Positions 1 to 11,565 of a stretch of 64,000 nt of DNA are shown here, in pieces (within the stretch, counting starts at the first letter, position 1; each line of letters begins with the position of its first letter). This DNA is from Pegoplata infirma (taxonomy: Eukaryota > Arthropoda > Insecta > Diptera > Anthomyiidae). Below the pieces are notes generated by a model. The model saw nothing but the letters and a program-made list of their open reading frames with translations. It was not told the origin of the DNA and did no database searches. The stretch spans positions 93,950,736-94,014,735 of the forward strand of contig OY992537.1 of NCBI GenBank assembly GCA_963921195.1. Direction: 5' to 3'. The position numbers were made by a program, and so were the translations under genes.

Positions 1-1006
1 CCAATTTTTAACATACATTTTTCCAATACTAAAAGAATTGTTGGCTTTAAGGTATTGGTCCACAAAAAACTAAAATGCCTATATGGAAGGCGATACAACT
101 TTTCTGATGACAGATTTATGTTTAGGAGGCAAAAATACTTTAGAAAATGTATTCTAGAAGTCTGCACAAAAACCGTGTAACATTTTTATCTTTTAATATT
201 TATGTATTCGTTTAATAAATATCGTTCATCAATTTTTTTTAGTCCATACACACATACATACGTATGTATGTGTATTCAATTTGTATTGTTTTCAAATTGT
301 AACACATTCAGTTTTTAAGTTTTCTAAACAAGCATGTTAAATATTTTCAAATTTACCAAATTGCAATTTTCGGAATTTGAAATTTACAATTTTAGCATTT
401 TAAATGTTTTGAAATTTGCTGAAATTGCAATTTTAAAATTTTTAAATTTGCTGTCGCCAGTTTTTTTTTTTTAATTTTAAAATTTTAAAATTTGCTGTCA
501 CCAGTTTTTTTTAATTTTCAAATTTGCTAAAATATTTTTTTTAGAAATTTTAAAATTTGAATATATTCATTTTGAAAATATGTTCAAGTTTGAATTTATA
601 AATTAGCAATTTAACAAAATTGCTTTAGTATTCTAATTTTTAAATTAGCAATAAAGAAAAATATTGAAGGCGTGAAATATTTGTAGTATTATATTGTTTA
701 AAAAATTTTTTGTGTATGCTAATTGTAAACCCTGAAATAAACAAATGAACAAAATCATAATCATTTTTTCTTAAAATTTATTTAATTTTTTTATTTTTTA
801 CCTCCCATTTTAGAGTATTCAAAAAATGTAATGTTAGATTAATGTAAACTCCGTCACCAAAAAAATCATAAAATTGTCAATAAATTTTTTTGAAACAATT
901 TGTAGAAAAGATTTTTTATAGTTATATAAGGAATGATGTTACATATCGATTCTAATAAAAAATTCGCCAAAAAATTAATTTATTGTTTGTACAATTTTTG
1001 CTCAAA
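1..1006. other. AT-rich sequence without a gene
   Basis: No coding signal is visible. Positions 250-273 form a perfect 24-bp palindrome built on CATACATACGTATGTATG. Positions 340-660 hold degenerate short repeats around AAATTTGC, including two direct copies of a segment ending AAATTTGCTGTCRCCAG near 445-505. Confidence 0.6.
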
Positions 1007-2356
1007 ACCCCTAACATTTTTGGATTTCACCCATATATGAGTCAGTCCATGTCAGACCGAACACCTTTTTTACACCACCTCTTCCGATTTTCTTTAAATT
1101 TGCCAGACGTATTAAACATAAAAAAATATTTTTCACGTGTTTCGGGAAAAAAATTAAATTTTTTTTTTCAAAGAGTTATGTGCATTTGAAAATCGTCAAA
1201 ATCGTGAAAAATCTTCAGACATGACAACTATTAAACTAATGTTTTTATAAAACTAGTGAATGGATTTTGAAGTTCAATACCTTATTTAAAAGGTATTTGA
1301 ACCTTCTTTTTTAAAAAAATATTATTTTTTATAAATTAATTTTTTTTTATTATTAAAATTTGTTTTTTTTTACTTAATTTCTGTTTTCCACAATCTTCGA
1401 ACAAGTCGAAAAATCTGAAAAAAAATATTTTCTTAAAGGTTAATATATTCTTAACAATCCCCCAAAATTTCAGAGTGGAGGTCGAATGGATTCTATTTTT
1501 TTACGATTTTTTTCCATTGCAGCACCACAAAAAAAATTACATTTTGTATATAAACAAAATAGTAAAAGCAAAACAAACAAATCTCCAGAACAATTTGAAT
1601 TTGTTAGCTTGTGTTTTTGCATACATACATGCATTGATATTTTCGTTACGCAAAATGCAATTTAAAAAAAATCTAACGACACATATAAAAAGCAAAACAA
1701 CAAATAATATGTAGCGTTTGTTTTTGAATACATACACACATACATACATGCGTTGACATTTTCGTTAACATGCTTGAAAATAAAATGTTTATATACAAAA
1801 TGTAATTTTTTTGTGGTGCTGCAATGGAAAAAAATCGTAAAAAAATAGAATCCATTCGACCTCCACTCTGAAATTTTGAGGGAATGTTAAGAATATATTA
1901 ACCTTTAAGAAAATATTTTTTTCAGATTTTTCGACTTGTTCGAAGATTGTGGAAAACAGAAATTAAGTAAAAAAACCAAATTTTAATAATAAAAAAAAAT
2001 TAATTTATAAAAAATAATATTTTTTTTAAAAAGAAGGTTCAAATACCTTTAAAATAAGGTATTGAACTTCAAAATCCATTCACTAGTTTTATAAAAACAT
2101 TAGTTTAAATGTTGTCATGTCGGAAGATTTTTCACGATTTTGACGATTTTCAAATGCAAATAACTTTTTAAAAAATTTTTTTTAATTTTTTCCCCGAAAC
2201 ACGTGTAAAATATTTTTTAATGAAGACTTCGTTCTCAAATTTTGAAAGACATCGGAGACATCAAAGTCAATTTTTAGCAAAAATCGTACGGTTTGACATG
2301 GAATGACTCATATATGCATTTTAACTTTCAGGCAACTCGGTGTTTAAGGGTTTAGG
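1007..2356. mobile_element. Foldback element X1, about 1.35 kb
   Basis: Two arms of about 650 bp are inverted copies of each other. For example, GAGTGGAGGTCGAATGG near 1473 returns as CCATTCGACCTCCACTC near 1853, and ATATGAGTCAGTCCATGTCA near 1036 returns inverted near 2295-2315. The centre lies near 1680. The arms differ by scattered substitutions and small indels, so the copy is old. No transposase is encoded; small ORFs in both arms mirror each other and are not genes. The outer ends are not sharply defined. This is probably a non-autonomous foldback/MITE-type element. Confidence 0.75.
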
Positions 2357-2740
2357 GGACTTCCCTTGTGGGTAAATTTTTCGATTGTTGTTTGCAGTGA
2401 AATATTTCATTATTTTTGTACAAAAAATATTTATTGTAACTATCGTTATATTTTTATATACATATTAACTATGCAATATGAAAATAAATTTTAACATTAG
2501 TTTTTAAAAATTTTTGTCTAAAATTTATGTTAACTCTATTTAACCCACCTTTAGGCAGTTAGCGGTTTCTAAATTGCTTGCATGCTTCCTTTAATTTTTT
2601 TTTATGAACATTTAACACAGTGCGACACAAATGCACTCCCAAGATAATACCTAACACATTAATGGATTCTGAATGTACGGCCAAAAAACAAAATCGTATC
2701 TGCTAAATTTTTCTAGATATCTGGCTCAACGTAAGATAAA
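2357..2740. other. AT-rich spacer, no gene
   Basis: Nothing is recognisable apart from AT-rich unique-looking sequence between the first foldback and the start of a GTCY-type element. Confidence 0.5.
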
Positions 2741-5250
2741 ACAAGTAAAAAAGTTAAATTCGGCCTTGCCGAACGTAGTGATACCATTCACAATTTTAAA
2801 AAGGTTATTGCAAAAAATTTTATTTAAACGGAAATTACTTTAAAAATAAAAAAAATTTCCGCCAAAAAAAATTTTGGTAAAAAAAAATCCGCGATTTTTT
2901 TCATTTTTTTGTCAAAAAATATTTTTATACTTATTTAAATACCATTTGGTGTTCAATAATATTCACATATGTCAACCAGCAGTCGAATTAAAGAATTTTG
3001 TATTTTTAGGTTATGTTGAATGTTCTAAAATTGTTGAGGTGTCCTTACATTTTCGTTCATAACTTTTGAACCGCTGAACCGATATTGCTGACATGCAATA
3101 CCAAACTTCTCCGGAGAACTTGCAATAACTTTGTTAAGTTTCAATCATCTCCGTGTAATATTTTGGCCGTGATCACCATTTCCACAGACAGACGGACATC
3201 GCTAGAATGCCGTAAAATCGATCGGGGATTATGAATATATGGGGCATTCCATGTGAAATCGGACACTTTGAAAAACTTTTTTTTGATTTTCCCAATTTTT
3301 TTACAGTTTTTAGTACCTTTCGAAAACTCCTTCGTATTAAATTTTCAGATTTTTTTGATGACCCGTTCAAAAGATATCGAATTTTTAAAAATTGGTAGTT
3401 TGTTCCTTTACTCAAACTTCTTTTAATCATAACTTCTTCAATAATGGTCCAAATTTAAAATTTTTTTATTCAAAATTTTTGTTTTTTTACGTACTTTCTA
3501 AAAAAAAATCCCAAAAAATTCTTTAAAGCGCTCTAGTATGCGATTTTTAAGTTTTAAAATTTAAATCTCATTTTTGAAAATGTTTGTACTCTTCGATTTT
3601 TTTGAAATTTTTTTGTGTAAAACTTCTATCAATTCTACAAATTTTTTGCCCAGGAAGATCGTGGGATAGCGATTATTACTATTTTTTAAAATTTTTTGAA
3701 AAAATTTTATTGTAATTTTCCAATCTTAAAATCAGTTCTACTGCTCCAATGGTGCGTCATAGAGGGGTCCTTTATAAGACCGACCCCCATTAATTTTTAC
3801 GTCTTAACATTTCTTTGGAACAAACTAATACCCTATCTCCAATTTTTAAGGGTGCTCCCACACAATACGACATTTTTTAAAATTTGTTCCAACCGCTCTA
3901 ACTGCCCAAATAGTGCCCTTAGAGCAACAAAATGTATGACCGACCCACAACAATTTTTTAGTCCAAACATTTTCTCTGAACACACCTACCCTCTATCTTT
4001 AACTGTTAAGGCGGTCCCCATACAATTTTTTTTATTTTTTGTAAATTTGTTTTATTTAATCAGCTTCTACCGGTCCAATGGTGCGTCCAAGAGGGGTCAT
4101 TATTGAGACCGACCCCAATTTATTTTTACCCTACAACATTTTCTCAAAACATACCTACACCCTATCTCCACTCCCTAAGTAGGCTCCCATACAAATAACA
4201 GTTGGGGCAAATTTTATAAAAATGTAATTTTGTATGGGAGCCAACTTAGAAAGTGGAGATAGGGCGTAGGTTTGTTTTGAGAAAATGTTGTAGGGTAAAA
4301 ATAAATTGGGGTCGGTCTCAATAATGACCCCTCTTGGACGCACCATTGGACCGGTAGAAGCTGATTAAATAAAACAAATTTACAAAAAATAAAAAAAATT
4401 GTATGGGGACCGCCTTAACAGTTAAAGATAGAGGGTAGGTGTGTTCAGAGAAAATGTTTGGACTAAAAAATTGTTGTGGGTCGGTCATACATTTTGTTGC
4501 TCTAAGGGCACTATTTGGGCAGTTAGAGCGGTTGGAACAAATTTTAAAAAATGTCGTATTGTGTGGGAGCACCCTTAAAAATTGGAGATAGGGTATTAGT
4601 TTGTTCCAAAGAAATGTTAAGACGTAAAAATTAATGGGGGTCGGTCTTATAAAGGACCCCTCTATGACGCACCATTGGAGCAGTAGAAGTGATTTTAAGA
4701 TTGGAAAATTACAATAAAATTTTTTCAAAAAATTTTAAAAAATAGTAATAATCGTTATCCCACGATCTCCCTGGGCAAAAAATTTGTAGAATTGATAGAA
4801 GTTTTACACAAAAAAATTTCAAAAAAATCAAAGAGTACAAACATTTTCAAAAATTAGATTTAAATTTTAAAACTTAAAAATCGCATACTAGAGCGCTTTT
4901 AAGAATTTTTTGGGATTTTTTTTTAGAAAGTATTTAAAAAAACAAAAATTTTGAAAAAAAAAAATTGAAATTTGGACCATTATTGAAGAAGTTATGATTA
5001 AAAGAAGTTTGAGTAAAGAAACAAACTGCCAATTTTTAAAAATTCGATATCTTTTGAACGGGTCAACAAAAAAATCTGAAAATTTACCACGAAGGAGTTT
5101 TCGAAGGGTACTAAAAACTGTAAACATATTGGGAAAATCTAAAAAAAAAGTTTTTCAAAGTGTCCGATTTCACATGGAATGCCCATATATACTTTATGGG
5201 GTCCCATACCGATATTTCGATGAGTTACAAACGGAATGATTTCAACCAAA
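2741..5250 (+). mobile_element. GTCY-type element C1 (mini-me-like), split by foldback X2
   Basis: The left end carries ACAAGTAAAAAAGTTAAATT followed by the hairpin TTCGGCCTTGCCGAA. The body contains AACTTTTGAACCGCTGAACC, a remnant of the GTCY run (ACAGACAGACGGAC, near 3184) and the core CATCGCTAGAAT. The element continues after the 1.94-kb foldback at 5185 with ACTTTATGGGGTCCCATACC and a diverged GATATTTCGATGAGTTACAAACGG. The same order is seen in the copy that ends at 58726. Uninterrupted relatives join the two halves as ATATATACTTTATGGGGTCC, so the foldback is a later insertion. Confidence 0.7.
3241..5184. mobile_element. Foldback element X2, 1.94 kb, near-perfect palindrome
   Basis: Arms of about 970 bp meet near 4212 with almost no loop. 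The two mirrored ORFs (3696-4106 plus, 4318-4728 minus) encode nearly identical 136-residue strings, which shows how well the arms match. The ends read GGGGCATTCCATGTGAAATC. ATATAT occurs on both sides (3235-3240 and 5185-5190) and fits a short target duplication. Each arm carries modules of the type 'GACCGACCCC ... CCCTATCTCC ... GGCTCCCA', which are shared with the foldback at 7980-12266. No protein is credible. Confidence 0.85.
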
Positions 5251-5970
5251 AATTTAATTTTGTCGTACCTTGTAATCACTTGAAAAAAATATGTTTTTTT
5301 TATATCTACTTTTTTTATAACAAATATCTCGCCAAACTAATGGCTCACATAAATCTTTATAAAGTTTGTAAATGCAGGCTTGTTCTTGTTTTTCTTTTTT
5401 TAACGACTATACGTACATATTTGTACTAATCTGCTATTATATCATAGCTTTGTTAAAACAAATTGCTCACAAATAGGTGTTAAAATAAATTACAGGATAA
5501 TAACATTATTTGAAAAAAATGTCTGGCGAATAGCTATGACAACTTGTTTTTGTTGTGTAAGAATTATAAGAAGTTAACCAGAGTGTTTTTGAAATAAATA
5601 ACTTTCTTTAGTGTTTATATGTTAAAGCTATTGGTGTAGAAAAAATATATATGTGCTCAGCTAAGATTAGAAAAAGATATAGGGAAAAATAAAATTTATT
5701 AAATCTTAAATTCTGGTATAACAAAATCTTTAAAATAGTTGGTAACTGAATTTAACAAATTTGTCTGCTTTAAATATGAATAATTAACAAATTCAGCCAT
5801 TTTCACTTAAGCACCTCTAATTAAGCAATAAATTGTATTCAAACATTTTTTTTTTTGCAAAGAAATTATATAAAATGGATTTTTGGAAATTAACAAATTC
5901 AAAAAAAAAACTCTGTCAAAAAATCTGTAAAACGACTTTTAATTTTAATTAGCAAACTTTCAGCATATTG
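5251..5970. other. AT-rich region, no gene
   Basis: No repeat or coding signal stands out. An (AT)n-like stretch lies near 5640-5660. The last 100 bp lead into the 185-bp tandem repeat. Confidence 0.5.
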
Positions 5971-6198
5971 TTTTGCTGAAAAGGATCTTTTTACTAAAAT
6001 TGCTGTCATTCAGTTTTAGAAAATACCAGACATTTACTGCGTTTTTACTTATTCTGTTTGCTGAATTTCAAAATATTTTTGAACATATTTTTTGCAGATT
6101 ATTTTGTAATTTTACAAAAATAATTTGCTATCATTCCTATTTAAAGAAAGTTTCTGTTTTGCTGAAAAGGATCTTTTTACTAAAATCGCTGTCATTCA

Positions 6199-6670
6199 CA
6201 CTCTAAAAAACACATGTAAACTTACTATTATAAATTGGGTAAATTTTGATTGAATAGCACGCATTTTGTGTTAATATCAGCACAAAATGCGTAAAATACT
6301 TTTAAACCAATTAAACACAGCAAATTATAAATATTATCCGTTAATTCAAAAATTGTACACACAAATGTGTAAATAAAATTGTCAACCAATATACATACAC
6401 ACATGTTAAAAAACTAAAACGCCAGATAAAAGTATAAGCTTCCGTAGCGTAGTGGTTAAGAAGTGTAATTTCAAATCGGAAGGTGTCGAGTTCGATGCTG
6501 GCTGGCGCCGAATTTTTTTTGTTATATTTATTCACCTCTTTTTTTTTAAATTAACCACTAATGGTCAATTTAATCAATTTACACATTCAGAGTAAAATTA
6601 CCCAATTTATAGTAGGAGTCCAGTTTCCTACTATAAATTGGGTAAATTTCAACAAATTTTGATTAGAGTG
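6199..6670 (+). mobile_element. Small TIR element H1 with tRNA-like cargo
   Basis: The ends are CACTCTAA and TTAGAGTG. The element interrupts the second 185-bp unit between ...GTCATTCA and CAGTTTTAGAAAA..., which leaves the dinucleotide CA on both sides. Just inside the left end is ATAAATTGGGTAAATTTTGA, and near the right end the same motif occurs twice as an inverted pair (6593-6650) that forms a strong hairpin. A tRNA-like module lies at 6438-6511. A second copy is at 12272-12692. No protein is encoded, so it is non-autonomous. Confidence 0.8.
6438..6511 (+). promoter_or_regulatory. tRNA-like pol III module (A and B boxes)
   Basis: TAGCGTAGTGG (near 6445) fits the pol III A-box, and GAGTTCGATGC (near 6488) resembles the B-box; a T-run follows at 6513-6520. 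The spacing equals that of a tRNA gene. The anticodon and acceptor stems pair poorly, so this is not a functional tRNA. It looks like a tRNA-derived promoter (SINE-type) captured in a TIR element. Confidence 0.5.
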
Positions 6671-7182
6671 CAGTTTTAGAAAATGCCAGACATTTACTGC
6701 GTTTTAACTGATTCTGTTTGCTGAATTTCAAAATATTTTTATTTTTTTGCAGATTATTTTGAAATTTTACAAAAATAATTTGCTATCATTCTTATTTAAA
6801 GAAAATTTCTGTTTTGCTGAAAAGGATCTTTTCACTAAAATCGCTATAATTAAGTTTTAGAAAATACCAGACATTTACTGCGTTCTTACTGATTCTGTTT
6901 ACTAAATTTCAAAATATTTTTGAACATATTTTTTGCAGATTATTTTGTAATTTTACAAAAATAATTTACTATCATTCTTATTTAAAGAAAGTTTTTAAGT
7001 TTTTTTTAAGCATTATTTTTTTTTCGTTTTTTATGCAATTAAAAAAATATTTTTGAACAAAATATTTGCAGATTATTTTGAAATTTTACTGCAATAGTTT
7101 GCTGTTATTATTTTTTCAAGAAAATGTCTAAGTTCGTTAATTGTAAATTTTTTCTTTTTTTATACAATTTCCCAAACAGTAT

Positions 7183-7400
7183 ATATGGGGCATTCCATGT
7201 CGAAAATAAAAATTGATAGTTTGTTTCTTTACTCAAACTACTTTTACTCATAACTTCGTGGTAAATTGTCTAAATTCTAATTTCGAAAAGATATCAAATT
7301 TTTAAAAATTAGTAATTTGTTCCTTTACTCAAATTTGTTTTCCACATAACTTATTTAAAAATTGTCCAAATTTTATTTTCTTTTAATTTGACATGCCTCA
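7183..7400 (+). repeat. Fragment related to foldback X2
   Basis: It begins TATATGGGGCATTCCATGTC and contains two diverged copies of 'TTTGTTYCTTTACTCAAA', as in the terminal part of the X2 arm (near 3400-3425). Only one arm is present, so it is a truncated or half element. Confidence 0.55.
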
Positions 7401-7979
7401 TTAGAGTGGTAAAAAAAAAACACTTTTATTAAAATCTTAAGCTCCACAATGCTGCCCCGTATACTTGGTGCCTAAAAACTCCCTGTGAAAAGTTTCAGGC
7501 GAATTCGATGAGGTTTAAAGGTCGCTCACTTTGACGACTTTCATAATTACAGTTGTGTGGAATTTTCACACAAAAAATTGAGTTAAATTTTATATAATAA
7601 TTTTATAATAATAAAAAACTAATAACACTGTACAACAATTTCAAGCTTTTTCCAAAATTACGGGGTTTCGACGATTGATTCTGGTAGAGGAGACCGAAAA
7701 AATATACACGTGCATCGGCGTGTGTTGGCCTGTTCTTATAGCATATCTGTATTTAAAACTATGCTTTCTTTACATCTGAGGTGTGTGGTGTGTTCAGCAA
7801 CTTTGTACAAAATATTATGGCAAATATTTTAGTGGAACTTATTAACCCTCTACCTCCCTGTCTTAACTTAATTTTTGTCTCTATTCTAACAAATCTTAAA
7901 AAAAACACCCCGAAAAAGGAGGATGGCGGGGATAAAATGTTCTACAAAATTGTTGCCCATAAAATTTTGCTATATACAC
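7401..7979. other. Mixed repeat debris, no gene
   Basis: Near 7625 AACACTGTACAACAATTT resembles the end of the foldback at 50922 (CACTGTGCAACA). The ATATACAC at 7972-7979 is the left target duplication of the next element. No coding region is supported. Confidence 0.45.
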
Positions 7980-9097
7980 TAGGGGTGGGATAGTGCACGA
8001 GTTTTCGATTTCGACACGCTAGAACCGCTTATTTTGTGAGGTTCGTAAAAAAATGCATGAGCCAAAAAATGGGGCAGGTCGGATAGGATCTAGGGGTCGC
8101 TCATCGGGGTCAAAGTTGGGCATAGAGGGGAAAAAATCCACAAAAAGCCCTACAGCTCTCCTGGTTTTGCCCCAAGAGGGGTCAAATGAGAGACCGATCC
8201 CCATTATTTTTTCCCCCCAAACACTTTTCCCAAACCTACCTAAGCCCTATCTCTACTCCCTAAAGAGGCTCCCACACAAAGGTTCAATTTTTAAAAATAT
8301 TTGCTCCTACCTCTTTAGCTGTCTCAGAAGTGACCCTAGAGGAATCAAATATATGACCGACCCCCAATATTTTTTCAACCCCAACATTTTCTTAGAACAT
8401 ACCTACCCTCTATCTTCAACCCTTAGGGTGGTCCCCATACATTTTTTTTGTTTTTTCTTAATTTGTTTTATTACATTAGCTCTTACCGGTCCAATGGTGC
8501 CTCCTAGAGAGGTCATTATCAAAGCGGACCCCCATTTATTTTCCACCCCCAACATTTCTTCTGAATGTACCACTTCCCTATCTCTAATTCCTAAGGGGTC
8601 TCCCACACAAAATGACATTTTTATAAAATTTGCTCCTACCGCTCTAACTGTCGCAGGGGTGACCCTAGAGAAGTTAAATGTATGAGTTACCCCCAATATT
8701 TTTTCAGCCCCAACATTTTTCCCAAACAAACCTACCCTCTATTTTTAAGCCTTAATGGGATCCCCACACATTTTTTTATATTTTTTATAAAATCAGATGT
8801 TATCGCTCCCATGGTGCCTCTTAGGGATAGGGAATGCAGACTTACCCCCATTAGTTTTTGCCCCCCACATTTTTCCGAACATACCTACGGCGTATTTCCA
8901 CTTTATAAGCGTGCTCCCCTTAGGAAAACCAAATTCGTAATGGTACTGGAACCCAACGTTGAAGTCTTTAGAATTTACAAAAGTACAATAATTAGCAACA
9001 CTTTTATTTATAAATTCAGCTCTTACCACTCCCATAGTGCCTCTTGGGGACGGGAAATGCAAACTGACCCTATATCTGCCATGCAAACATCATATTA

Positions 9098-10531
9098 ATG
9101 GACTTCCATTAAAAGAAGTGTTTGAAACCAAATTCGGCAAAACGTCTGGACCAGGAGTTCCAATGTTTGAGCGTTTTAAAGAGTAATGAGAAAATATAAA
9201 AGACAAACCATACAGTCCTGGCATAGAAGATTAGAAAGTGGCAGGCAACATACCAGCTCTAGTCCAACCTGCATCAAGTTGTTTAATTTTTTCTGTAATT
9301 ACAGATCGAGCACGGGCTCTAATTATATTTGTTATAAGGGTTCAAGTTAAAAAAATGCAGAAGAAAAATTGAATTTTTAAAAATTATAGACATTTCTGGT
9401 ATTTCCTATACCGGTTTCAAACACCCCAGTTAGTGTCATCATCAGTAGGATTTTAAATGTCGGTTTGTCTTGTTAATGAAAACTGTCTTTTATATATGTG
9501 AATATTTTTAGTTTCTACAGAATAAATTTTGACAGTTTCCAACACTACAATTCTATTTCAAGCAATCTCAACCTCACTTCATACTTTCTTTCAACTTTTT
9601 TGTCTCTTACATTATTTCGCAAGGGTTACCAACATGATCTGGAATTGCAGACACAAATGAAAGAATTTGCATTTTCTGTTTCGGAGACGTGCCTAATGGT
9701 TGGCAAAAGTTGTTTTGCTGGGCTCAAATAAAGGAAAAGCGACCCAGAGACGACTTCAAGGAGTTTTTTGAAATTGTTGTATTATACCTTGGTGAAAATA
9801 TTCCTAATAATCATTTTAGCCCACCAGGACCCATCAGTCATGCTCGATGGATGGCAAAAGGCATATATTGCCTAAAAATGTATTAGGTTTGACCAAAAAC
9901 AATTTACGTGAAATTTTGGTTTAGCGCCACTAAAGCAATAGAACCTCCAAATAATGATTTGAATTTTTTTAAAGCGATTGCTTATTATGCTTTAATTAAT
10001 AAGATGTCTCAACGATTAGAGAAGAGATTCTCTGACATCTTTGGTATCTCAGTGGTGAAGCTGTTGCACTATTTGATCCGAATATCTCTTGTGAAATAAA
10101 ATGAAAAACGGCAAATGCAAGGAGGAAGAGTTATCTGACAGCGAAGAAAAATAAGACGATGAAATAGGGGAAGATTATGACTCGGGGGATAGCGGCGAAG
10201 GTGGCAACAAAGATCGTGATCATCCAGTACACGTGGTTGGATTCGAAGGTGTGAAAATAATTAACATGGAATCGAAACAAGTAAATCCAGAACTCATAAT
10301 ATAAAGAATGATTTAATCCACTACGTCACAGCTGAGACACCAACATTTTTTTCACGCTTCGGATTAACAACAAATTTCATTGGTTCCGGTCCAAACACTT
10401 GGGAAAATTGTGAGGACTACCAGCAAGCGCTGCAAATATTACTTCAATTACATGTTTTCAACGACGCTGCCGAAAGAGGCGTAAAATTAACAGAGGACTA
10501 TAACAACGTGTTGTGCCGTAATGGAGAGTAA
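9098..10531 (+). pseudogene. Decayed transposon-associated protein in the loop of element I
   Basis: This is the only protein-like stretch of any length in the first half of the window. Pieces in order on the plus strand: GLPLKEVFETKFGKTSG (9100-9185, then an in-frame stop where a Trp codon may have stood); a segment with RDDFKEFFEIVVLYLGENIP and SHARWMAKGIYCLK (9735-9885); FWFSATKAIEPPNNDLNFFK (from 9911); HLWYLSGEAVALFDPNIS (10038 on, reached by a frameshift); and TFFSRFGLTTNFIGSGPNTW followed by DAAERGVKLTEDYNNVL (10319-10531). Frameshifts and stops separate them. Codon composition is less AT-rich than the flanks, as expected of once-coding DNA. The motifs recall uncharacterised proteins repeated in arthropod and cnidarian genomes, but no function is assigned. 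It may be the relic of the autonomous element or captured sequence. Confidence 0.6.
9235..9330 (-). pseudogene. Short coding-like fragment on the minus strand
   Basis: Read on the minus strand this gives an uninterrupted string containing RARARSVITEKIKQLDAGW, then TRAGMLPATF and a stop. It lies between the first two plus-strand pieces of the relic in the loop of element I, in the opposite direction. The composition looks coding and the family is unknown. It may be a second gene of the element or an inverted scrap. Chance is not excluded at this length. Confidence 0.3.
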
Positions 10532-10910
10532 AAAATATTACCCTAACAAAGTGGAAATACGGCGTAGGTAGTATGTTGGGACAAAAAGTAGGGTGCAAAA
10601 ATTATTGGGGGTCAGTCTGCATTTCTTCCTAAGAGGCACCATGGGAGCGGTAAGAGCTGATTTTATAAATAAAAATTAAAAAAAATGTGTGGGAACCCCC
10701 TTAAGACTTAAAAATAAGGAGAAGGTTTGTTTGGAGAAAATGTTGGGGCTAAAAAAATATTGGGGGTCAGTATAAGATCTGATTTTATAAAAAAATAAAA
10801 AAATGTGTGGGGACCCCCTTAAGGCTTAAAAATAGAGGGTAGGTTTGTTTGGGGAAAATGTTGGGGCTGAAAAATATTGGGGGTCAGTCATATATTTAAA
10901 TTCTCTAGGG

Positions 10911-11565
10911 CAGCGGTTACCAACCTATGGTACGCGTACCACTAGGGGGTACGCGAAACTGTCCGCGGGGGTACGCAAAATTTTAGTAATTTAGACATTC
11001 GTTTTAGATTAACCTCTCAATGCTGGTTCCGCATCTGCCTTTATATTTTTCCATAACGTCAGGTTTTAAAGAAAGTTGAGGTCAAAGTTCACAAAAAACG
11101 TATTTTTATGCAATTTAGACAGAATTTTTTGGATGATATTTTGATATCTGACCACTTGTTTTCATTAACCTTTCGATGCTGATTCCGAATATGGTTCCCA
11201 AATTTTTCTATGATGCCAGGTTTTTGAGAAAATTTATTTTAAAGTTCTCAAAAACGTGTTTTTGGGTATTTGTGAGACGGGTTGTGTTAGATTGGACATA
11301 TTGGTATTACTTTGTTAAGCTCAAAATGGCCTTTTATAGTATACAGGAGGGTGTTTCACGGAATTATTGATCTGCCCTCGTATTAAAAAAATTAAAAGAA
11401 AAATTAAAAAACATTGTATTTCCGCCCCCCGGAGATCAAAAATTTCAATATTAACTGTAATAATTGTGAATTTTTTTTAAAGAAAACAAAAAACTCATTA
11501 GGGGGTACGCGGCTGATAAAATTTAAAATTAGGGGTACGCGAGCCAAAAAGGTTGGTAACCGCTG
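10911..11565. mobile_element. hAT-type MITE J, 655 bp
   Basis: The terminal inverted repeats are CAGCGGTTACCAACCT and AAAGGTTGGTAACCGCTG. A perfect 8-bp target duplication CTCTAGGG flanks it (10903-10910, 11566-11573). Inside both ends is GGGGGTACGCG, a common hAT subterminal pattern. It sits in the right arm of element I; the left arm lacks it, so it arrived later. No transposase is encoded. Confidence 0.92.

Larger units (their letters stand above)
5971..7140 (+). repeat. 185-bp tandem repeat, three to four units
   Basis: Units begin with TTTTGCTGAAAAGGATCTTT at 5971, 6156 and 6811. The interval from 6156 to 6811 is 655 bp, and removing the 472-bp insertion at 6199-6670 leaves about 185 bp. 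Each unit includes TAGAAAATACCAGACATTTA and GCAGATTATTTTG. A degenerate fourth unit runs from about 7000 to 7140. There is no coding potential. Confidence 0.75.

Noticed and set aside
2353..2370. A D-family end (GGACTTCCCTTG) beside foldback X1
   Set aside because: Only about 12 bp match, with no partner end or target duplication; it may be chance.
3696..4728. Two mirrored 136-residue ORFs in foldback X2
   Set aside because: They are identical because the arms are inverted copies. The sequence is low-complexity (F, P, N, S-rich), lacks any domain and lies in a non-autonomous element.
6438..6511. A genuine tRNA gene
   Set aside because: A-box and B-box are present, but acceptor and anticodon stems do not pair properly and the sequence is inside a TIR element, with a deleted sister copy.
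8053..8685. 210-residue ORF in the left arm of element I
   Set aside because: It is the longest frame in the window, but it reads through roughly 165-bp repeat modules whose period keeps the frame open. The opposite arm and foldback X2 give similar strings with shifts and stops. There is no known domain.
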